From assembly GCF_027531705.1 (NCBI RefSeq), contig NZ_JAPZSP010000018.1:300934-364933 (forward strand): a stretch of 64,000 nucleotides of DNA, given 5' to 3'. This document shows positions 9,551 to 17,524 of this stretch, piece after piece. Source of the DNA: Flavobacterium sp. GTDB lineage: Bacteria; Bacteroidota; Bacteroidia; Flavobacteriales; Flavobacteriaceae. The position numbers and the translations under genes were made by a program. Under the pieces are notes generated by a model, which saw nothing but the letters and a program-made list of their open reading frames with translations, did no database searches and was not told the DNA's origin. Within the stretch, counting starts at the first letter, position 1, and each line of letters starts with the position of its first letter.

Positions 9551-10285
9551 ATGGAAAAAGAAAATCAAATATTTGGTATTAGAGCGATTATTGAAGCAAT
9601 TCAGTCAGGTGCAACTGTGGATAAAGTTTATATTCAAAAAGAAGCTTCGGGCGAATTGATGAAAGATTTGATGAAAGTCATGAAACGAAATGACATCAAC
9701 TTTTCCTATGTACCAGTTGAAAAACTAAATCGACTTACTCCAAATAACCATCAAGGTGCAGTGGCAACCGTCTCTCCTATTGGTTTCTTCGACTTAGAAA
9801 CTTTAATTGATGATACGCTAACTGCTAATAAAGTTCCTTTATTCTTAATCTTAGATCAAATTTCAGATGCAAGAAACTTTGGCGCTATTATCAGAACTGC
9901 TGAATGCACAGGCGTAAATGGAATTATTGTCCAAAAGTCAGGCTCTGCTCCTGTTAATGGAGATACTGTAAAGACTTCTGCTGGTGCGGTTTTCAATGTG
10001 CCTATTTGCAAAGTTGAGCATATCAAAGATGCAATTTACTTATTGCAAGCAAGCGGAATCAAAACTGTTGCCGCTACCGAAAAAACAGACCACAACATTT
10101 ATGATGTAGCCTTAAATTCGCCAGTTGCTATCATTATGGGAAGCGAAGATAGAGGTGTAAACCCATCAGTGCTAAAAATAGTCGATGAGAAAGCCAAACT
10201 TCCTATGTTTGGAACAATCGGCTCATTAAATGTTTCTGTGGCTTGTGGCGCGTTTTTATATGAAGCTGTAAGACAAAGAAGTTAG
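9551..10285 (+). CDS. rlmB: 23S rRNA (guanosine-2'-O-)-methyltransferase, TrmH/RlmB family
   Basis: SPOUT-class methyltransferase, 244 aa, that would methylate G2251 of 23S rRNA. The N-terminal SpoU substrate-binding domain (IFGIRAIIEAI) is followed by the trefoil-knot catalytic domain. That domain has LDQISDARNFGAIIRTAE (N-x-G-A-I-x-R motif), the IIMGSEDRGV motif and the SLNVSVACGAFLYE motif. ATG at 9551 is chosen over an in-frame start at 9527, because 9527 falls inside the upstream terminator and before the -7 box. Another TrmH-type specificity cannot be excluded. Confidence 0.9.
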   Translation: MEKENQIFGIRAIIEAIQSGATVDKVYIQKEASGELMKDLMKVMKRNDINFSYVPVEKLNRLTPNNHQGAVATVSPIGFFDLETLIDDTLTANKVPLFLILDQISDARNFGAIIRTAECTGVNGIIVQKSGSAPVNGDTVKTSAGAVFNVPICKVEHIKDAIYLLQASGIKTVAATEKTDHNIYDVALNSPVAIIMGSEDRGVNPSVLKIVDEKAKLPMFGTIGSLNVSVACGAFLYEAVRQRS

Positions 10286-10289
10286 TTAT

Positions 10290-11048
10290 CTATTCAGAAT
10301 CTTTTTCTTTAAAAGTATAAATAATTTTCACTTCAGAATTTGAAGTGTTCGTCTCTTCCATTTCTTCAATTTCCACTTCTATTGGTTTATTGACAAAATT
10401 TCCGTTTTCGTCAAATCGTTCCAAAAACTTATCACCATCTGGATCAAAATTGGGTTGTTGCCAATCATATTGCAATGCTTTTTTATAATCAGGTGTTTTG
10501 AAACGTACAGCAAAAACAAATCCTGTTAGGAGTCCAGCCAAATGACCTTCCCACGAAATTGAGTTTTCAATATCCGGAAAAACATACCAAAACATACCGC
10601 CATAAACCGAAATAATCGTTAGCGACAAAGCCACCAATCGGTAATATTGGCTCATCAATCCTTTGAAGAAAATAAAGCTAAAAATCACATAAATCAATCC
10701 GCTTGCTCCAATGTGATACGATTCGCGACCAATCAACCAAGTGATAATTCCCGAAAGAAGCACTCCGTAAAACAGCACTTTCAACGAAACTTCTCTGTAA
10801 AAAAAGATTAAAGCTGCAGTAAAAATAAATAGCGAAATAGTATTATTCGCCAAATGGTTCAAGTTACCATGCAAAAACGGACTACAAACCACACCTATCA
10901 AACCCGAAAAAGTTCTCGGATAAATACCAAGTTGCGTCAAATGCAAATTAAAAGAATCATCGATATAAAAAACCGACCACATCAGCAAAATCAACAGCGT
11001 TGGAACAATCCAAACAGAAGGCGAATATTTAAAATAGTTTTCGTGCAT
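10290..11048 (-). CDS. Rhomboid family intramembrane serine protease
   Basis: A 252-aa polytopic membrane protease. It has about six hydrophobic segments within residues 12-195. The catalytic Ser lies in GASGLIY and the catalytic His in SWEGHLAG. The HGNLNHLANN segment is the HxxxN oxyanion motif of rhomboids. The charged C-terminal tail (about residues 200-252) is cytoplasmic or disordered. It is convergent with rlmB, with only 4 bp between the stop codons. The substrate is unknown. Confidence 0.9.
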   Translation of the reverse strand: MHENYFKYSPSVWIVPTLLILLMWSVFYIDDSFNLHLTQLGIYPRTFSGLIGVVCSPFLHGNLNHLANNTISLFIFTAALIFFYREVSLKVLFYGVLLSGIITWLIGRESYHIGASGLIYVIFSFIFFKGLMSQYYRLVALSLTIISVYGGMFWYVFPDIENSISWEGHLAGLLTGFVFAVRFKTPDYKKALQYDWQQPNFDPDGDKFLERFDENGNFVNKPIEVEIEEMEETNTSNSEVKIIYTFKEKDSE

Positions 11049-11110
11049 TTTTACAAATAGTCAAAAATACAGCCAAAAATAAAAAACTGCTATTTTGTCA
11101 TAACTAGAAA

Positions 11111-11187
11111 CGAATGGCTTGGGCATTTTAGCAATCCCTATTCCTGCTATCCGCTCCGCCGCGGCGGATTGCTCCTATCAGGGTTAG
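11111..11187 (-). repeat. Dispersed structured repeat, copy 2 (GC-rich stem)
   Basis: Minus-strand copy with the same landmarks as copy 1: ACCCTGATAG, then ATAGCAGGAA, then GCCCAAGCCATTCG. Its variable hairpin is replaced by the perfect GC palindrome CCGCCGCGGCGG, which stands out in this AT-rich DNA. The terminal CCTG-a-TA / TA-g-CAGG pairing is kept. It lies head-to-head with copy 3. Confidence 0.75.
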
Positions 11188-11248
11188 TTAGGTTTTGTAT
11201 TGAATAAAGTCAGAATTTCAAAAAAAGCTCTTTTGAAAACAACTGCCC
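11188..11248. other. Spacer between head-to-head repeats
   Basis: 61 bp between copies 2 and 3. I see no ORF or other element in it. Together with the repeats it forms most of a 332-bp gene-free stretch between the rhomboid gene and the E1 gene. Confidence 0.4.
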
Positions 11249-11330
11249 TAGCCCTGATTGCAATGGAAATCCTTTTATTTTTTTCTTTAAAAAATAAAAG
11301 ATTGCAATGGAAAGCAGGAAATAGCTCCTT
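11249..11330 (+). repeat. Dispersed structured repeat, copy 3
   Basis: Landmarks TAGCCCTGATT, an AT-rich hairpin (CTTTTATTTTTTTC with TTTAAAAAATAAAAG), AAAGCAGGAAA and TAGCTCCTT. The terminal stem is CCTG-a-TT with AA-g-CAGG, a compensated change relative to copies 1 and 2. It ends about 50 bp from the 3' end of the E1 gene. Confidence 0.75.
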
Positions 11331-11337
11331 AAAAAAG

Positions 11338-11383
11338 TCATCAGTTAGCAGTTACTGAATACTGAGACTGAGACTGCAAACTA
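11338..11383. repeat. Short-period intergenic repeat at the E1 stop codon
   Basis: A run of related units such as CAGTTAGCAGTTACTGA followed by ACTGAGACTGAGACTGC, forming an imperfect inverted repeat. It touches the stop codon of the E1 gene. It belongs to the group of 6-12-bp-unit repeats that mark most junctions of the following gene island. Confidence 0.5.
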
Positions 11384-13426
11384 ATAATTCAAAAGTTCTT
11401 CCATTTTCAAACGCACTTTATCCACATTAGGAATCATGGTAAACTCCAACGTGCTGTTTAAAGGAATCGCAGGCATATTTTCTGAACCGATTACCATTAC
11501 TGGAGCATCAAGATATTTGAAACAATTTTCTTGAATCAATCCGGCCAAACTTCTTGCAAAGGAATTGTTGGTTGGTTCTTCAGTTACGACAAGACATTTC
11601 TTGGCTTTTTTAACCGATTTAAAGATAGTTTCTTCATCAAGCGGATACAAGGTTCGCAAATCAATAATTTCGACTTGATTTTTCATTGTTGCAGAAGCAT
11701 TCAAAGCCCAATGAACGCCCATTCCGTATGTGATAACGGTTATGGTTTCATCGGTTTCTTGTTCCCAAATTTCTTGAACAATATTCGCTTTTCCGAAAGG
11801 TAATATATAATCTTCGCTTGGTTCGTTGACTCTGGCGGCATCGGTGCCTTTTACTTTGCTCCAGTACAAACCTTTATGTTCCAAAATCACCACTGGATTT
11901 GGATCGTAATAAGCTGCTTTCAAAAGTCCTTTTAAGTCGGCACCATTGCTTGGATAGGCAATTTTTATTCCGCGAATATTAGTCAGAACACTTTCTACAG
12001 ACGACGAATGATAAGGTCCACCACTTCCATAAGCACCAATTGGAACACGCAAAATCATACTCACTGGCCATTTTCCGTTGGATAAATAACACGAGCGACT
12101 GACTTCGGTAAACAATTGGTTCAATCCTGGCCAAATGTAATCGGCAAACTGAACCTCAACAATCGGTTTCAATCCAACAGCCGACATTCCAACCGTAGAA
12201 CCGACGATAAATGCTTCTTGTATTGGCGTATTAAAAACGCGTTCGTCTCCAAATTTTTGAGCCAAGGTTGCCGCTTCACGAAAAACACCGCCTAATCGTC
12301 CACCAACGTCTTGTCCGTAAAGCAAACATTCTTGGTGTTTTTTCATTAATTCTTCTACTGCAAACAGCGCACAATCCACCATTACAACTTTATCTTCACG
12401 ATCTGGATTTCGTTCGCCTACTTCTTCTGTGATTGGTGTTGGAGCAAAATCGTGTGTAAATAAATCTTCTGGCGTTGGATCTTCTGCTAATTTTGCCTTA
12501 TCAAAGTCGGCTTGCACTTTGGCTACAGCCGTGTTTTCTATAGTTTGAATCTCTTCATTTGTAAATCCAGCTTCCAATAATTGTTTTATCAAAACAGGAA
12601 AAGGATCACGCGATTGCGCTTCTTCCAAATCGTCTCGATACCATTCCATTCGAACACCCGAAGTATGGTGATTCAATAAAGGAACTTTTGCGTGAACCAA
12701 AAACGGACGACGTTCATCACGAATTGTTTTCACTACTTTTTGAACCGCTAAATAACTTTCGGTAAAATTGGCTCCGTCAATCGAAATGGCTTCAATTCCG
12801 TGGAATCCTTTGGCGTATTCAAACGCATTTTGAGCACGAGTTTCGGCAGCATTTGCAGAAATATCCCAACCGTTATCTTGTACTAAATACAAAATCGGAA
12901 GTTGTTTTAAAGCTGCCATTTGTAATGCTTCGGCGATTTCTCCTTCGGTTACGGAAGCATCGCCAAGAGAACAAACAACGAATGGTTTTTCTTGATTAGT
13001 TTCTTGAATTCCTATATTTTCTTTGTACCAAAAACCCATCGCTGCACCAGTAGCCGGAATAGCTTGCATTCCAGTTGCTGATGATTGATGTGGAATTTTA
13101 GGTTTATCAACATCTTTCAAACTCGGATGACAATAATAAGTTCTTCCGCCTGAAAACGGATCGTCTTTTTTTGCCATCAATTGCAACATCAAGTCGTAAG
13201 GTTGCATTCCGATTCCCAGCATCATAGCGTCATCACGATAATACGGAAACGCATAATCTTGTGGCAAAAGTTGCATCGCCATCGCAATTTGAATCGCTTC
13301 GTGTCCGCGTGAAGTTGCATGCACGTATTTAGAAACTATTTTGAAATTATCTTCATACAAGGTCGCCATGGCTTTGGCAGTTGCCATTGTTGAAAATGCT
13401 TTTTCTAGTACTTTTTTATCTAACAT
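11381..13426 (-). CDS. Fused E1 alpha-beta subunit of a branched-chain-type 2-oxoacid dehydrogenase
   Basis: Thiamine-diphosphate-dependent decarboxylase of a 2-oxoacid dehydrogenase complex, 681 aa, with both subunits in one chain. Residues 1-330 are E1 alpha; the ThDP motif begins at GD155-156 (GDASVTEGE) and ends in QDNGWDIS near 190. Residues 340-681 are E1 beta (GQDVGGRLGGVFR, EAFIVGSTVGMSAVGLKP, GAYGSGGPYHSSS). Fused E1 proteins of this kind are common in Bacteroidota. It is downstream of an aminotransferase and an E2 gene at the end of the paa island. Branched-chain 2-oxoacids are the usual substrates. Phenylpyruvate is an inferred alternative. Confidence 0.88.
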   Translation of the reverse strand: MLDKKVLEKAFSTMATAKAMATLYEDNFKIVSKYVHATSRGHEAIQIAMAMQLLPQDYAFPYYRDDAMMLGIGMQPYDLMLQLMAKKDDPFSGGRTYYCHPSLKDVDKPKIPHQSSATGMQAIPATGAAMGFWYKENIGIQETNQEKPFVVCSLGDASVTEGEIAEALQMAALKQLPILYLVQDNGWDISANAAETRAQNAFEYAKGFHGIEAISIDGANFTESYLAVQKVVKTIRDERRPFLVHAKVPLLNHHTSGVRMEWYRDDLEEAQSRDPFPVLIKQLLEAGFTNEEIQTIENTAVAKVQADFDKAKLAEDPTPEDLFTHDFAPTPITEEVGERNPDREDKVVMVDCALFAVEELMKKHQECLLYGQDVGGRLGGVFREAATLAQKFGDERVFNTPIQEAFIVGSTVGMSAVGLKPIVEVQFADYIWPGLNQLFTEVSRSCYLSNGKWPVSMILRVPIGAYGSGGPYHSSSVESVLTNIRGIKIAYPSNGADLKGLLKAAYYDPNPVVILEHKGLYWSKVKGTDAARVNEPSEDYILPFGKANIVQEIWEQETDETITVITYGMGVHWALNASATMKNQVEIIDLRTLYPLDEETIFKSVKKAKKCLVVTEEPTNNSFARSLAGLIQENCFKYLDAPVMVIGSENMPAIPLNSTLEFTMIPNVDKVRLKMEELLNY

Positions 13427-13440
13427 TTATTTTGAAATTT

Positions 13441-13524
13441 AACCACAAAGCTCACAAGGAAAGCGCGAAGCTCACTATTTAATTAACTTTGTGTTCATTG
13501 TGCCTTCTTAGTATCTTAGTGGTT
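13441..13524. repeat. AACCAC...GTGGTT intergenic inverted repeat
   Basis: Left arm AACCACAAAGCTCACAAGG (13441-13459) and right arm ending TCTTAGTGGTT (to 13524), with shared CACAAAG/CTTTGTG-type units between them. It fills the spacer between the aminotransferase and E1 genes. The same AACCACA unit style recurs at 54189-54268. Confidence 0.6.
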
Positions 13525-13530
13525 TAGAAT

Positions 13531-14598
13531 TTATTTCGCTTCTACAATCCACCCAAATTCGTCTTTGATATCTTGAACTTTTATCGCATTTAAAGTGTCA
13601 TTTACCATTACAGAAACTGGATTTTCTTCTGGAAATTTAATTGATAAATCGTTGTTCCCAATTTCTTCTACCATTGCAATTCCAACTGCTGTTCCTGTTC
13701 CGAAAGCTTCTTCTAAAGTTCCGTTTTTTGATGCTTCGATAATTTCTGAAATGGTTATTGGTCTTTCGGTTACTTCAAATCCTTTGCTTCTTAATAAATC
13801 GATTACACTCATACGGGTAATTCCAGATAAGATAGAACCTGTTAAACTTGGCGTGATAAATTTTCCATCAATTTTGAAGAAAATATTCATCGTTCCAACT
13901 TCTTGAATGTATTCAAAATCTTGTGCGTCTAACCATAATACTTGATCAAAACCTTTAGCTTTCGCATATTCTGTTGGACGTATTGCTGCTGCATAATTTC
14001 CGGCTGCTTTAGCTTCTCCAGTTCCGCCATTTACGGCACGAACATATTTTTTTTCTGCGTATAATTTGATTTTTCTACTAAAAAATGGTCCAGCTGGAGA
14101 TGCCATTACGATGAATTTGAAACTCGTTGCTGCGCGCATTCCGATGAAAGCTTCATCAGCATACATAAACGGACGCAAATACAAAGCGCTTCCTGTAGAA
14201 GTTGGAATCCAATTTTTTTCTAAAGCGGTGAATTGTTTTAATGCTTCCACAAATAAATCTTCAGGAAATGAAGGCATTCCCATTCTATCAGCACTAAAAT
14301 TCATTCGCTTTGCATTTTCATAAGGGCGAAATAATAATGGAGTCCCGTCTTTTCCTAAAGTCGCTTTCATTCCTTCAAAAATAGCTTGTCCGTAATGTAA
14401 AGCCATCGCTGCAGGATGAGTTGGAATCAATGCCAAAGGTTCAATTCTTGGATTGCTCCATTCTCCATTTTCATAATCGCATATGAACATGTGATCAGTG
14501 AAATTGGTTCCCATTGTGATGTTTTCAAGATTTACTTCTGAAACTCTTGATTGTGAAACTTTAGTTGTTTTTATTGCTTGTGTCATTACTGTTTCCAT
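13531..14598 (-). CDS. ilvE: Branched-chain-amino-acid aminotransferase (fold-type IV PLP enzyme)
   Basis: A 355-aa PLP enzyme interconverting amino acids and 2-oxoacids. Family landmarks are HYGQAIFEGMKA, LYLRPFMYADE, the GTGEAKAAGNYAAAI segment followed by the PLP-lysine region (AKAKGFDQVLWLDA), EVGTMNIFF, LTGSILSGITR and FGTGTAVGI. ATG at 14598 is chosen because it lies 4 bp after the E2 stop. The longer reading overlaps E2, and ATG at 14586 is a further alternative. It probably feeds 2-oxoacids to the flanking E1/E2. Activity on phenylalanine is plausible but inferred. Confidence 0.88.
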   Translation of the reverse strand: METVMTQAIKTTKVSQSRVSEVNLENITMGTNFTDHMFICDYENGEWSNPRIEPLALIPTHPAAMALHYGQAIFEGMKATLGKDGTPLLFRPYENAKRMNFSADRMGMPSFPEDLFVEALKQFTALEKNWIPTSTGSALYLRPFMYADEAFIGMRAATSFKFIVMASPAGPFFSRKIKLYAEKKYVRAVNGGTGEAKAAGNYAAAIRPTEYAKAKGFDQVLWLDAQDFEYIQEVGTMNIFFKIDGKFITPSLTGSILSGITRMSVIDLLRSKGFEVTERPITISEIIEASKNGTLEEAFGTGTAVGIAMVEEIGNNDLSIKFPEENPVSVMVNDTLNAIKVQDIKDEFGWIVEAK

Positions 14599-14602
14599 AA
14601 TG

Positions 14603-15901
14603 TTATATTGTTGTGTTTGCGTCAAATTGTTCTAAGTAATCGCCTACTTTTCGTAAGAATGAACCTCCTAAAAATCCGTCCACTACTCTATGGTCGAAGG
14701 ATAAAGAAAGATACATCATACTTCTGATTGCGATTTCGTCACCTTTTTCTGTTGTGATAACTTCGGGACGTTTTTTTATTATTCCCAATGCTAAAATGGC
14801 TACTTCAGGTTGGTTGATAATTGGTGTTCCCATCAAACTTCCAAAAGTTCCTACGTTAGAAATCGTAAACGTACTTCCTTGAATTTGTTCGGGTTTTAGT
14901 TTGTTATTTCTAGAAGCTTCCGCCAAAGTATTTACATCTTTTGCTAAAGCGACTAAATCTTTTTCATTGGCATTTTTTACCACCGGAACGATTAAATTTC
15001 CTGATGGTAATGCGGTTGCCATTCCGATATTGATATCGTTGTGAACTATAATATTTTTCTCATCTACCGAAACATTAATCATTGGAAAATCGGCTACAGC
15101 TTTTGCTACAGCTTGAACGAATACTGGCGTAAACGTTAATTTTTCGTTGTGCTTTTCTTGGAATTTGTCTTTGTTTTCGTTTCTCCAATTTACCAAATTC
15201 GTGACATCTACTTCAATGTAAGAAGTTACGTGAGGCGACGTTTGCTTAGAATACACCATATGATCAGCAATCATCTTGCGCATTCTGTCCATTTCTACAA
15301 TGCGATCTTTTCCTTCTACGAAATTGATTTTAGGTTTTGGAAAGGAAGAAGGTTCCGAGTTTCGAGTTTCGGGTTTCGGGTTACTTTTCAAAGGATATTT
15401 ACGGTTCTTCAAATAGTTGAAAACATCACTTTTTTGCAAACGTCCATCGGTTCCTGAACCTGGAATGGTTTGTAATTCTTCTATTGAAAGATTTTCTTTT
15501 TGTGCTATTGAAATTATTAATGGTGATATGAAAGCGTTTGGATTGGTTGTCAGTTTTCGGTTTTCAGTTTTCGGTTGAGATACTTCAACTTTATTTGGTA
15601 AAACAACTTCCGATTTCTGATCTTTTTCTGCTGACTGCAAACTGCTATCTGCTATCTGCTGACTTGAATCTATTAATGCCAAAACGGTTCCAACCTCAAC
15701 GACATCATCTTTTTGAAAACGAATTTCCGTGATTACTCCCGAAACTGGCGCATGCACATCACTATCGACTTTATCGGTAGCGACTTCTAGAATGGTTTCT
15801 TCGGCTTCCACAAAATCACCCACGTTTTTCAACCAAATGATTATTGTTGCCTCGGTTATACTTTCACCCATTTTGGGCATTTTGAATTCTGATATTGCCA
15901 T
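14603..15901 (-). CDS. 2-oxoacid dehydrogenase E2, dihydrolipoyl acyltransferase
   Basis: Core acyltransferase of the complex formed with the E1 downstream, 432 aa. It has an N-terminal lipoyl domain (MAISEFKMPKMGES; lipoyl Lys in VATDKVDS), a peripheral-subunit-binding domain (ISPLIISIAQKENLSIEEL...GRLQKSDV) and a C-terminal catalytic domain with DHRVVDG. ATG 15901 is chosen because MAISEFKMPKMGES is the usual E2 start; the longer frame reaches into a palindromic repeat. The linkers (about 15350-15390, 15550-15600 and 15615-15665) are encoded by short repeats of intergenic type. Branched-chain specificity is likely but not proven. Confidence 0.88.
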   Translation of the reverse strand: MAISEFKMPKMGESITEATIIIWLKNVGDFVEAEETILEVATDKVDSDVHAPVSGVITEIRFQKDDVVEVGTVLALIDSSQQIADSSLQSAEKDQKSEVVLPNKVEVSQPKTENRKLTTNPNAFISPLIISIAQKENLSIEELQTIPGSGTDGRLQKSDVFNYLKNRKYPLKSNPKPETRNSEPSSFPKPKINFVEGKDRIVEMDRMRKMIADHMVYSKQTSPHVTSYIEVDVTNLVNWRNENKDKFQEKHNEKLTFTPVFVQAVAKAVADFPMINVSVDEKNIIVHNDINIGMATALPSGNLIVPVVKNANEKDLVALAKDVNTLAEASRNNKLKPEQIQGSTFTISNVGTFGSLMGTPIINQPEVAILALGIIKKRPEVITTEKGDEIAIRSMMYLSLSFDHRVVDGFLGGSFLRKVGDYLEQFDANTTI

Positions 15902-15915
15902 TTTTATATTTTGTT

Positions 15916-15944
15916 GTACAGACAACGCAGTGCGTTGTCTCTAC
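15916..15944. repeat. Palindromic repeat between paaY and E2
   Basis: AGACAACGCA (15920-15929) and TGCGTTGTCT (15931-15940) form a perfect 10-bp stem around a single G. The stem extends by GTA/TAC after one mismatch. It overlaps the paaY stop codon (15941-15943) and lies 15 bp before the E2 ATG. It resembles the GTAGAGAC...GTCTCTAC palindromes dispersed in Bacteroidota genomes. It could attenuate transcription into E2, although it lacks a U-tract. Confidence 0.7.
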
Positions 15945-16537
15945 GATTTTTTAAATTCTTCTAATGTTTTATAAAACGCTTCTTGCGATGGTCGATTGGC
16001 TGGAATTTCTCGCAATGGTTCAACGGCTTTTAATGTTTCGTAACATTCTTTTGGCAATTGCTGATACAAAGCGGTTCCTTTGGTTTTCCAATCAATCATT
16101 TCATCGGAAACATCTTTTATAATTGTTGCTGGATTTCCTACTACCATTTTTCGGTTTGGGATTTGCATTCCAGCTTTTATGAAACTTAATGCGCCAATGA
16201 TACATTCATCGCCAACATTTACGTCATCCATAATTACGGCGTTCATTCCGACAAGGCAATTCGCACCAATATTTGCTCCGTGAATAATCGCTCCGTGACC
16301 GATGTGTGCTCCGGCTTTCAATACCATTGACTTTCCTGGAAACATATGAATCGTGCAATTTTCTTGAACATTACAACCGTCTTCAATAATGATTTCGCCC
16401 CAATCGCCACGAATAGCCGCGCCTGGACCAACGTAAACGTTTTTTCCAATAATCACATTGCCAGTAACCGCAGCTTGCGGATGGATGAAACTACTTTCGT
16501 GTATTACTGGGATGAACCCTTTGAATTCGTATACCAT
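15941..16537 (-). CDS. paaY: PaaY-like hexapeptide-repeat protein (gamma-carbonic-anhydrase fold)
   Basis: A 198-aa left-handed beta-helix protein. Hexapeptide repeats run from about residue 15 to 140 (VIIGKNVYVGPGAAI, GAHIGHGAIIHGANIGANCLVGMNAVI), with His residues suited to the metal site of gamma-class enzymes. The C-terminal extension YQQLPKECYETLKAVEPL is typical of PaaY. PaaY is a thioesterase that rescues stalled ring-opening intermediates in the phenylacetyl-CoA pathway. Placement between the crotonase and E2 genes supports the call. Confidence 0.88.
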   Translation of the reverse strand: MVYEFKGFIPVIHESSFIHPQAAVTGNVIIGKNVYVGPGAAIRGDWGEIIIEDGCNVQENCTIHMFPGKSMVLKAGAHIGHGAIIHGANIGANCLVGMNAVIMDDVNVGDECIIGALSFIKAGMQIPNRKMVVGNPATIIKDVSDEMIDWKTKGTALYQQLPKECYETLKAVEPLREIPANRPSQEAFYKTLEEFKKS

Positions 16538-16540
16538 ATC

Positions 16541-16610
16541 TTTAGGTTGTGGGTTGTAGGTTGTGGGTTGTAGGCTTCCTTCTAAGACCTACAACCTAAA
16601 TCCTACCACC
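16541..16610. repeat. GGTTGTA-type inverted heptamer tract
   Basis: Left arm of tandem heptamers (TTAGGTTGTGGGTTGTAGG and one further period), a short loop, and a right arm of the complementary units (GACCTACAACCTAAATCC and following). It fills the gap between the crotonase and paaY genes. Related tracts lie at 21324-21361, 22352-22388 with 22784-22814, 26190-26277 and 26561-26637. Confidence 0.75.
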
Positions 16611-17363
16611 TTATTTAAACTTCTTCAACGTTTCTTTTGTAAAATCAGACAACACTAATCTTCCACTTATTGCTGCTCTTTCGGCTAATAAATTGTCCCA
16701 ATCTTCTGTTCCTCTCCAAAAAACTTTCTTCATTTCGAGCATTGCTTCTGGATTATACGTGCATAAATGTTCGGCGAATTTTTGAACGGCAATGTCCATT
16801 TCTTCTATATTTTCAAATACTTGTGCAAACAAACCTTTTTCTTTAGCCCAATTGGCTTCATAGAAAGAGTTAGCGTCAATAGCAATTTGTGACATTGCTG
16901 AAACTCCCATTTTTCTTTCGATGGCTGGTGAAACTACAAATGGTCCGATTCCGACGTTTAATTCTGATAATTTTATTGCTGCAAACTTTGTTGCCATACA
17001 ATAATCGGTTGATGCTGCTATTCCTACTCCGCCACCAACGGTTTTTCCTTGAATGCGTCCGATTATGAATTTTGGACATTTTCTCATTGCATTGATTACG
17101 TTTGCAAATCCTGAGAAAAATACTTTTCCGGTTGCTGCATCGTTGATGGAAATTAGTTCTTGAAAACTGGCTCCGGCGCAGAATGTTCTATCGCCACCAC
17201 TTTTTAGGATGATTACTTTTACTTCTGAATTATTTCCAACTTCTGTTATTGTGTTGGCTAATTGTGCTAATATATCGCTAGGCAATGAGTTTTGTTCTGG
17301 ATGAAAAAACTCGATTGTGGCGATGTTGTTTTTTATTTCTTGTTTTACGTATGCTTGTGACAT
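16611..17363 (-). CDS. Enoyl-CoA hydratase/isomerase family protein (PaaF-like position)
   Basis: A 250-aa crotonase-fold protein. FCAGASFQEL forms part of the CoA site and GGGVGIAAS the oxyanion region. Of the two catalytic Glu of hydratases, the first is replaced by Gly114, while the second is kept as Glu134 (KLSELNVGIG). In the paa pathway this slot is usually PaaF, the 2,3-dehydroadipyl-CoA hydratase. The missing Glu makes an isomerase or altered hydratase possible. It lies between paaZ and paaY, separated from both by repeats. Confidence 0.75.
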   Translation of the reverse strand: MSQAYVKQEIKNNIATIEFFHPEQNSLPSDILAQLANTITEVGNNSEVKVIILKSGGDRTFCAGASFQELISINDAATGKVFFSGFANVINAMRKCPKFIIGRIQGKTVGGGVGIAASTDYCMATKFAAIKLSELNVGIGPFVVSPAIERKMGVSAMSQIAIDANSFYEANWAKEKGLFAQVFENIEEMDIAVQKFAEHLCTYNPEAMLEMKKVFWRGTEDWDNLLAERAAISGRLVLSDFTKETLKKFK

Positions 17364-17376
17364 AATTATATTTTTT

Positions 17377-17415
17377 GAACGCGGATGACACAGATTAAAC
17401 TGATTTACGCGGATT
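17377..17415. repeat. GCGGAT...GCGGAT short repeat
   Basis: A 39-bp unit starting GAACGCGGATGACACAGATT and ending ACGCGGATT, with GCGGAT at both ends and two GATT cores. It belongs to the set of short-unit intergenic repeats in this island. It sits just upstream of the crotonase gene, next to structured repeat copy 4. Confidence 0.5.
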
Positions 17416-17436
17416 TTCTTTTTTATTCTATATTCC

Positions 17437-17510
17437 TAGCCCTGATAGTAGCGGCATCCTTTTTCTTTTTTCTTTAAAAAGGAAAAGATATAGCGGATAG
17501 CAGGATAAGC
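17437..17510 (+). repeat. Dispersed structured repeat, copy 4
   Basis: TAGCCCTGATAG, GTAGCGGCATCC, an AT hairpin (CTTTTTC and GGAAAAG), then ATAGCGGATAGCAGGAT. The terminal stem is CCTG-a-TA with TA-g-CAGG. The usual 3' tail (GAGCCATTCGCTCC) is missing. It lies in the 161-bp spacer between paaZ and the crotonase gene. Confidence 0.75.
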
Positions 17511-17524
17511 TTCAAATTATTATT

